Origin: Paenibacillus dendritiformis
Lineage (GTDB): Bacteria; Bacillota; Bacilli; Paenibacillales; Paenibacillaceae
Assembly: GCF_021654795.1 (NCBI RefSeq)
Contig: NZ_AP025344.1
Span: 5,503,501-5,567,500 of the forward strand
Reading direction: 5' to 3'
DNA length: 64,000 nt
A program made the position numbers and the translations under genes. The notes under the pieces were generated by a model. The model saw only the letters and a program-made list of their open reading frames with translations, was not told the origin of the DNA and ran no database searches. Every line of letters begins with the position of its first letter. The stretch's first letter is position 1. This document shows positions 29,501 through 38,500 of the stretch, piece after piece.

Positions 29501-32500
29501 AGCATGAACCGCACGCGGTCTGCCGGATAATCGGGGTCGAGCGGCACATACGCCCCGCCCGCTTTCCAGACGGCCAGCACGGCCACCAGCAAGTCCACCG
29601 AACGCTCGGCGAGAATGCCGACGATCGTCTCCCGGCCGATGCCGCTTGCGCGCAGTATGGCCGCCAAGCGGTTCGCCCGCTCGTTCAGCTCCGCATACGT
29701 CAGCCGGTCGTTCTCGTACACGACGGCCTCCGCTTCCGGCGTGCGCTCCGCCTGTTCCTCGAACAGCCGATGGAACGCGGCCGCAGGAGCCGCTTCCGGC
29801 TGCGCAGGGTTGAGCTCGACGAGAATTTGTTCTTTTTCCTCTGCCGTCAACAAGTTCAGCTCGGCAATCTTCGCATCCGGACGGCTTACGATCGCTACGA
29901 GCAGCTGCTCGTAATGCTTCGCCACCCGTTCGATCGTCTCCCTTTTGTATAGAGCCGTCGCATATTCGAAGCTGTAATCCAAGCCGCCGTTCTCCTCGCC
30001 CACATCCAAGCTGATATCAAACTTCGCGGTATCCAGTGCGCTCGGATAAGGAACCAGGCGAAGCCCTTCCAGCTCAAATTCCTCGTTCTCTGTATTCTGC
30101 ATCGTAAACAGCGTGTCGAAGAGCGGATTGCGGCTTAAATCACGGGGGACTTGCACCTTATCCACCAATTCTTCAAACGGATAGTTTTGATGCTCGAAGG
30201 CGTGGAGAGTCGTTTCTTTGACTTCGTTCAGGTATGACAGGAATGTCTTCTCCGAAGCCGGATAACTGCGGATAGCCAGCGTGTTTAGAAAAATCCCGAT
30301 CAACGGCTGCACATCTCCATGATTCCTTCCGGCAATCGGCGTACCGACAATTACGTCTTCCTGACCTGAATATTTATGCAGAAGCACTTTATACGCCGCA
30401 AGCAGCACCATAAACAGCGTTGTGCCCGTTTCCGAGGCAAGCTGCTTCAGGCCGTCGGTTTTCGAAGCGTCGAAGAAAAACTCCAGCGTTTGTCCTTCGT
30501 AACTCTGCACGGCCGGACGCGGATAGTCGGTCGGCATTTCCAGCACCGGAAGCTCGCCTTGGAACATGTCCAGCCAGTACGCCTCCTGATGTTGAAGCCG
30601 TTCCTTCTGCTCCTGCGAATGCTGCCAAACGGTGTAGTCTTTGTACTGAATGCGCAGAGGCTCCAATTGCTCGCCGCCGTACAAGCGGACGAATTCTTCA
30701 ACAAAGATTTCCATCGAGACACCGTCGGAAATAATATGATGCATATCATACATTAGAATATGGCGTTCCGGAGCCAGCTCGACAAGGCCTACTCTCAGCA
30801 GCGGAGGCTTCGCCAGGTCAAATGGACGGACGAAACGGCGAACCGTCTCTTCGGCCTCTTGCTCATCCGCTCGATAGAACTCCACCGTAAAATTCAAGTC
30901 CTGGTAAATCCGCTGCGATGCTTCGCCATCCACCATTTCGAACCCGGTGCGCAGCATTTCATGCCGCGCCATGAGCTTACGGAACGCTTCTTCGAACCTT
31001 GTCCGGTCCAAAGCCCCCTCCAGCAGCATCGCCTCCGGCATGTTGTAGCTAAGCTCCGCGTCTTCCAGTTGATTCAGGATAAAGAGACGTTTTTGAGCAA
31101 AAGATTGCGGGTACACCTCCCGGTCATCCGCCACCGGAATGGCAACGAATGTCTGCTCATCCAGCCGGGAAATGGCGGCCGCCATGCTCTCGATCGTGGA
31201 ATGGCGGAACACGTCGCGCAGCGGCAGATCCACGCTCAGTTCCTTGTGCACCTTGCTGACCAGCGTCGTCGCCCGCAGGGAGTGGCCGCCGATGTCGAAG
31301 AAGTTGTCGTGAACGCCAATCTCCTTCGCAAGCCCCAGCACCTCCTGCCATATCGCCGCCAGCCTCGTTTCCAGCTCATTGCGCGGTGCGACGTACTCCG
31401 TTCCGCTTCCCGCTTCTCCTTCCGGCGCCGGCAGCGCCTTCCGGTCAATCTTTCCGTTCGGCGTCAGAGGCAGGCCCTCCAGCTCCACGAAGTACGACGG
31501 GATCATGTAGCCCGGCAGCTCCTGCGCCAGCGTGCTGCGTAAATCGTTCACTGCCAGTTCCGCTCCGGTATCCAGCGTGTAATACGCGCATAACGTCTTC
31601 TGCCCGTTCGCGTCACTTCGAACCAGCACCACCGCTTCGCGCACGCCTTCCACCCGCAGCAGCTGCGACTCGATCTCGCCCGTCTCGATCCGGTAGCCCC
31701 GGATTTTCGCCTGGTTGTCGATCCGGCCGATGAAGTCCACGTTCCCCTCCTCCATCCACCGCGCCAAGTCTCCCGTGCGGTACAGCCGCTCGCCCGCGGC
31801 GAACGGACTGTCTACGAACTTCTCTTCCGTCAGCTCCGGACGGTTCAAGTACCCGCGCGCCACGCCGGCTCCGCCGATGACCAGCTCGCCCAGCACCCCG
31901 ACCGGCACCGGGTTCAGATGCGCATCCACAATGTAGAATTTCGCATTCAGCCACGCTTTGCCGATTGGCACATGGCCTGTCTGTGGCAGCTTCGTCAGCT
32001 CCTCGTCGTAGAAGCTGGAGTCGATCGCCGCTTCCGTCACGCCATAAGCATTGATGATCCGGAACAACGAGCCGAAGCGTTCCTGCAAGGACCGGTAATC
32101 CGCCACGCTGCAGCTGTCCGAGCTCGTGATCAACAGCTCCATCCCGCTCATATCCAGCCGCTGCTCGTGCACGTACTCCAGGAACGGCACGATCAGCGCC
32201 GGCGTCGATTCGAAGATCGTCACTTGCTGCTGGCTGATCCAGTAGTGCAGACGAGACGGATCGATCCGGTCATCCTTCGGCACAATCACCATCGTGCCTC
32301 CGTTATACAGCGTCCGCGCGATATCTCCCACGAACACGTCGAACGAGAAGCTTGCGAGCTGCAGCAGCCGTACCGGGAACTGATCCAACCGGTATTCCCG
32401 CCGGTAGCCCGCTGCCGTGTTCACCAGGCTGCGGTGCTCGATCATCACGCCTTTCGGCTTGCCCGTCGTTCCCGACGTGTAGATCACGTACGCCAGATCC

Positions 32501-35500
32501 TCCGGACGGGCTTCATGGAAGCTGTCGGTGCCGACATGCTGATGGCTCTCATCGCCGTCATCCACAGCAGCCGTCAGCTTGCCGGAGACCATGCCGGAGC
32601 CAATCGGCGTATTCGCCCGCTCCTCGCTGTACGAGGCTTCGTCGTCGAGGTAGAGCACCGCCGCCAGCGCCAGTTCCTCTTCGCCGAGCCAGGCTTCGGC
32701 GCGTTCCCGCAGCGGCATTTGCGTCAGCAGCACCTTCGCTCCGCTGTCTTCAAGCATGAACCGCACGCGGTCCGCCGGATAATCCGGATCGAGCGGCACA
32801 TACGCCCCGCCCGCTTTCCAGACGGCCAGCACGGCCACCAGCAAGTCCACCGAACGCTCGGCGAGAATGCCGACGATCGTCTCCCGGCCGATGCCGCTTG
32901 CGCGCAGCGTGGCCGCCAAGCGGTTCGCCCGTTCGTTCAGCTCCGCATACGTCAGCCGATCGTTCTCGTACACGACGGCCTCCGCTTCCGGCGTGCGTTC
33001 CGCCTGTTCCTCGAACAGCCGGTGGAACGCCGCCGCAGGAGCCGCTTCCGGCTGCGCCGGGTTGAACGCGCCGAGAATTTGTTCTTTTTCCGCTGGTGTC
33101 AAAATGCCCAACTCGGCAATCTTCGCATCCGGACGGCTTACGATCGCCGCAAGTAAATGTCCAAAATGAGTCGACAGCCGCCGGATCGTGCTTTCTTTAT
33201 AAAGAGCCGTTGCGAATTCAAAGCTGCACTCCAGGCCGCCGTTTTCTTCCGTAACATCCACACTCAGATCGAACTTGGCCGTGCCGTATTCACTAGGGTA
33301 CGGGGACAATTTCAGCCCTTCCAGCTTAAACTCTTTATCCTCCAAGTTTTGCAGGGAGAACATCGTATCAAACAGCGGGTTGCGGCTCAAATCCCGGCTG
33401 ACCTGCACTTTATCGACGAGCTCTTCAAACGGATAATTCTGATGCTCGTAAGCGCCTAAGGTCGTTTCTTTCACTTCTTCCAGATACGACAGGAAGCTCT
33501 TCTCCGAAGCCGGATAATTGCGGAGCGCCAGCGTATTGACGAACATTCCGATCAGAGGCTGCGTGTCTCCGTGCGTTCTGCCCGCAATCGTCGTTCCGAC
33601 GATCAAATCGTCCTGACCTGTGTATTTATGCAAAAGCACGGTATATGCCGCAAGCAGCACCATATACAGCGTCGTTCCTCTTTGAGCGGCCAGCTGCTTC
33701 AAGCCTTCGTTCGTTGCCTCGTCCACGAAGGACGTCAGCGTTTGTCCCTCAAAGCTCTGCACGGCAGGACGCGGATAGTCCGTCGGCATTTCCAGAACCG
33801 GCAGCTCGCCCCGGTAACGGTCCAGCCAGTAAGCTTCCTGGCGTTTCAACTGCACTTTTTGCTCGTCCGACTGCTGCCATACCGAATAGTCCTTGTATTG
33901 AATGCGCAAAGGCTCTAACGACTCGCCGCCGTACAGACGAACGAGTTCCTCGACTAACACGTCCATCGAAACCCCGTCGGAGACGATATGGTGCATGTCG
34001 AAAATCAGCAAATAACGTTCGGCTGCCAGCTCTACGAGCTCCGCCCGCAGCAGCGGAGGCTTCGCCAAGTCGAAAGGCCGGATGAAGGCCTGCACGACTT
34101 CAGGCGCTTCTTCCTCGCTCGCATGACGGTACTCGACGGCAAAGTCGACGCTCTCGTAAATGCGATGTAATGCTTCGCCTTGTACGATCTCAAAGCCGGT
34201 TCGCAGCGTTTCGTGCCGTGCGATCAGTCCGCGGAAAGCCTTCTCCAGCAGGCTCCGGTCAATCGATCCTTCCAGCAGCAGCACGCCCGGCATGTTGTAG
34301 CTCTGATCGGCCCCTTCCAGCTGATTCAGGATAAACAGCCGCTTCTGAGCTGAGGAAAGTGGATAATATGCTCTTGCGCCTGCCAGCGGAATCGACGAGA
34401 ACGACTGCTCTCCGATCCGGGAGATGGCGAGAGCCATCTCTTCGATCGTCGAGTAGCGGAATACGTCGCGCAGCGGAAGTTCGACGTTCATTTCCTTCTG
34501 AATCTTGCTGACAAGGTTCGTCGCCCGCAAGGAGTGGCCTCCGAGCTCGAAGAAATTGTCCAGGACTCCAATGCCGGAGTAACCCAGCACTTCCTCCCAG
34601 ATCTTCACAAGCTGGGACTCCGTCCGGTTACGCGGCGCTACGTATTCGACGCCCGTTTGCAAGCCGCCTTGCGGCTCCGGCAGCGCTTTGCGGTCCACTT
34701 TGCCGTTGGACGTCAGCGGCATGCGCTCCAGCTGCACGAAGTACGACGGGATCATGTACCCCGGCATTCCCTGGGCCAGCGAGGTTCTCATTTCACTGAC
34801 CGTCAGCATCCGGTCCGCCACAAAGTAGGCGACAAGCGCCTTCTCGCCCCCGCCGTCCTGACGGGCGAGCACCACCGCTTCTTCCACGCCCTCGACGTTC
34901 AGAAGCTGCGTCTCGATTTCGTCCAGCTCGATCCGGTACCCGCGGATTTTGACCTGGTGGTCGATCCGGCCCAGGTATTCGATGTTGCCGTCCGGCAGCC
35001 AAGCCCCCAAGTCGCCCGAGCGGTACAGCTTCTCCCCCTCCGCAAACGGGGAATCGACGAACTTCTCCGCCGTCAGATCCGGACGGTTCAGGTATCCTCT
35101 CGCCAGGCCTTCCCCGGCCACGTACATTTCGCCCGCTACGCCGATCGGCACTGGGCGGCGGTTTTCATCCAGGACGTACACCTTCAGCGTCGGGATCGGC
35201 TTGCCGATATTGCTCTTCGCCGCCTCCATTTCGACCCGCGTAATTTCCTTATACGTCACGTGAACCGTCGTCTCGGTAATGCCGTACATATTGATCAGCT
35301 TCGTCTCCGGGTACTTCGTCTTGAAGCCCTTGAGCAGCAGCGGACTCAGCGCTTCGCCCCCGAAGATGACGTTGCGAATCCGCAGATCGTACGGATGATC
35401 CGCCAAGACCTCACGCAGCAGCTGGTAGAAGTACGTTGGCGTCTGGTTCAAAATCGTGACCTGTTCGCGGCCCAGCAGCGCCAGGAAATCGGCCGGATTT

Positions 35501-38500
35501 TTCGCCGTGAGCGGCGGTACGATGACCAGCTTGCCTCCGTACAGCAGCGCTCCGTACATTTCCCAGACGGAGAAATCGAAGCAGAACGAGTGGAACAGCG
35601 TCCACGTGTCGGACGGCCCGAAGTCGAACAGGTTCTTTTCGTTGAACAGGAGGCGCACCACGTTCTTATGCTCGATCAGCGTTCCTTTCGGTCTGCCGGT
35701 CGTTCCCGACGTGTAGATGACATAAGCCAGGTTGCCCGGTCCGGAAATCGGTTCCAGGTTCAAAGCGTCCAGCGCACCTTCGGAGTCCGCCCCTCTGTCG
35801 CCCCAAACGAAATCATCCAATTCGAGGCGCGTTCCTGCGAAGTCGGTCTTCTCGTGCAGATGCTTTTGAATCAGCAATAACGGCGCGCCCGAATCCTCGA
35901 TCATGAAGCGGATGCGCTCCTCCGGGTAGTCGGGATCGACAGGCACGTAGGCTCCGCCCGCTTTGAGAATCGCCAGAATGCCGACGACCATATCGAGCGA
36001 GCATTCGGCCAGAATCGCTACCAGCTGGTCCGCTTCTACTCCCGTCTCCCGCAGCTTCCGCGCAAGGCGGTTGGATCGCTCGTTCAGCTCGCGGTAGGTC
36101 AGCTGCCGCTCGTTCATGACGGCGGCCACGTGGTCCGGGTAAAGCTCCGCCTGCTCTTCGAACAAGCCGTGAATCGTCTGCTGCCGCGGAAATTCCGTAG
36201 TGGTGTCATTAAAACGTCCGAGAAGGTCGGCCTTTTCCGCCTCCGTCACAAGTTCCAGCTCACCCACGGTAATTTCCGGGTTATCCGTCACCTGCTCCAG
36301 CAGATGGACGAGATGCCCCTTGAGCCGTTCGATGCTGTCTTTATCGAACACCTCGGCGTTAAAGTCGAACCGAATTTCGATCTCGGCTCCCGGCACCACG
36401 GTCACGTTGAAGTTATAGTTCGTCTGCTCCTCCATCTGAACGTCAGTGATCGTCAGGTCGCCGTGCTGCTGGTCGCCCGCCTGCTCCATCTGCTCGTCCA
36501 CCGGATAGTTCTCGAAAGCGATGATATGGTTGATCAGGTTTTGCTTTTGCACGCTCCGGGCTTGAATTTCATACAGCGGATAGTAAGCATAACGCCCGGA
36601 CTCCAGCGCCCGCTCTTGGAGCTTCGCCATCAGGTCGGCGAACACGGTGTCCCCTTCGCTCGTGATGCGGACCGGCACCGTATTGATGAACAGCCCGATC
36701 ATGGACTCAATGCCCGGGATTTCCGCCGGTCTTCCGGCCACGACGCTGCCGAATACGGCATCGTTTGTTCCGTTATATTTTTGCAGCATCACGCCCCAAG
36801 CGGCTTGCAGCAGCGTATTGACCGTAACCAGACGCTCTTTCGCCACCCGGTCCATCCGCTCGCTCAAGTCCTTGCCCAGTTCGGCGGTGACGTGATCAGC
36901 CGTAAATCTGCCGTTCGGCTGCGCTTTCTTTTGCCCCGGGAGTACGGTTTGCCCTTCGTAACCTGCCAGGAACGCCGTCCAATAGCCGGATGCCGCCTGA
37001 TCGTCCTGTTTCTCCAACCATTCGATATAAGCGCCATAATCCGATCCCTTATCTCCGACTGGCTGCTTGCCGGATGCCAAGGCCGAGTATGTCTCGAACA
37101 GCTCCTGCGTCAGTTGCGGCAGGCACCAGCCGTCCATCAAAATATGCTGGAAACTCCACAGCACATGATAGCTCTGCTCTTCGGTGCGCAGGATCGTAAC
37201 CCGAACGAGCGCGTCATGTTCCATGTCGAAGCCGCGAAGCTTGTCATCCTCGGCCTTTTTATCCAAATACGCTTGTTTCTCGTCCGGCTGCAAGTGAAGC
37301 AGCTCTTCATATTCAAAACCGACCGGCTTGTCGCGGTATATGATTTGCAGCGGCTCGCCCGCTGGTCCTTTCACAAAATTCGCCCGCAGCACCAGATGAC
37401 GTTTCGCAAGCTCCATCCAGCTCCTCTCGAAAAGCTGGACGTCAAGCGCTCCCCGCATCGTAAACCGCGTCTGCTCGAAGTAAGCGGCCGTTTGCCGGTC
37501 AAGCGCGCTGTGGAACCACATGCCCTTCTGCATCGGCGTAAGCGAGTAAATATTTTCGATTTCCCCGACATGGCCCGAGCGCTGGCCAATTTGCTCCAAT
37601 TCCGCGATGGTCAAGCCTTTAAATTGCACATCGCTCGGCGTCAATTCGGTGTGTTCTTTGCCTGCGCAGTGGGTAATGAGCTCTCGGAGACTTTGCTCAA
37701 GCCGCTGAGCGAAGGCTTCCATCGTTTCCTTGCGATACTGCTTCCGGCTGTAGCTGAGATCGAGCGATAGAGCGCCGTCCAGCACCATGCCGTTGATATC
37801 CAGCACAAAGCTGCGGGCCTGCCGGTCGCTGGCCGGGCTGCCGCTGGAATAAGAAGATATAGATATGCCGATCTCGTCCTGATTGACATCATCGTCGAAC
37901 TGGCCGAGGTAGTTAAAATTAATTTCCGGCTCTGCGTCCCAAACAAAGCCATCCTCCGATTTGGAGAGATAGCGGCATACACCGTACCCAAGCCCCTTGT
38001 TCGGGATGCGGCGCAAGCTTTCCTTGACCTGTTTAATCTGATAGGCCAAAACCCGGTCGGTTTCCGGCTCCAGGACGACCGGAAACTTGGTCGTAAACCA
38101 GCCGACTGTGCGCGTGATGTCGATATCCGTTCCGATCGATTCGCGTCCGTGTCCTTCGAGATTGATCCGCACCCGTTCGTGTCCCGTCCACTTGCGAACG
38201 GCTATGCCGAGCGCCGTTACCAAAATATCGTTCATTTCGGTGTTGTAGGCCCGGTGAACCCGCTTCAGCAGCAGCTCCGTTTCTTCGGGAGTCAAACGGA
38301 CGAACAGCGATTCGCTGTCCTGATGCGTCGTAACGTCCGCCTCCAGATCCTTCGGCAAGGCCGGAACCGCAATTTGTTCCACGGCCTGCCAATAAGCCCG
38401 TTCCTTTGCCATCTCCGGGCTTTGCGCGTAAGCGGCCAGCTGCTCGGACCAAGTGCGGTACGCATCCGTTTTCGCCGGGAAACGAATTTCCTCGCTTTTG

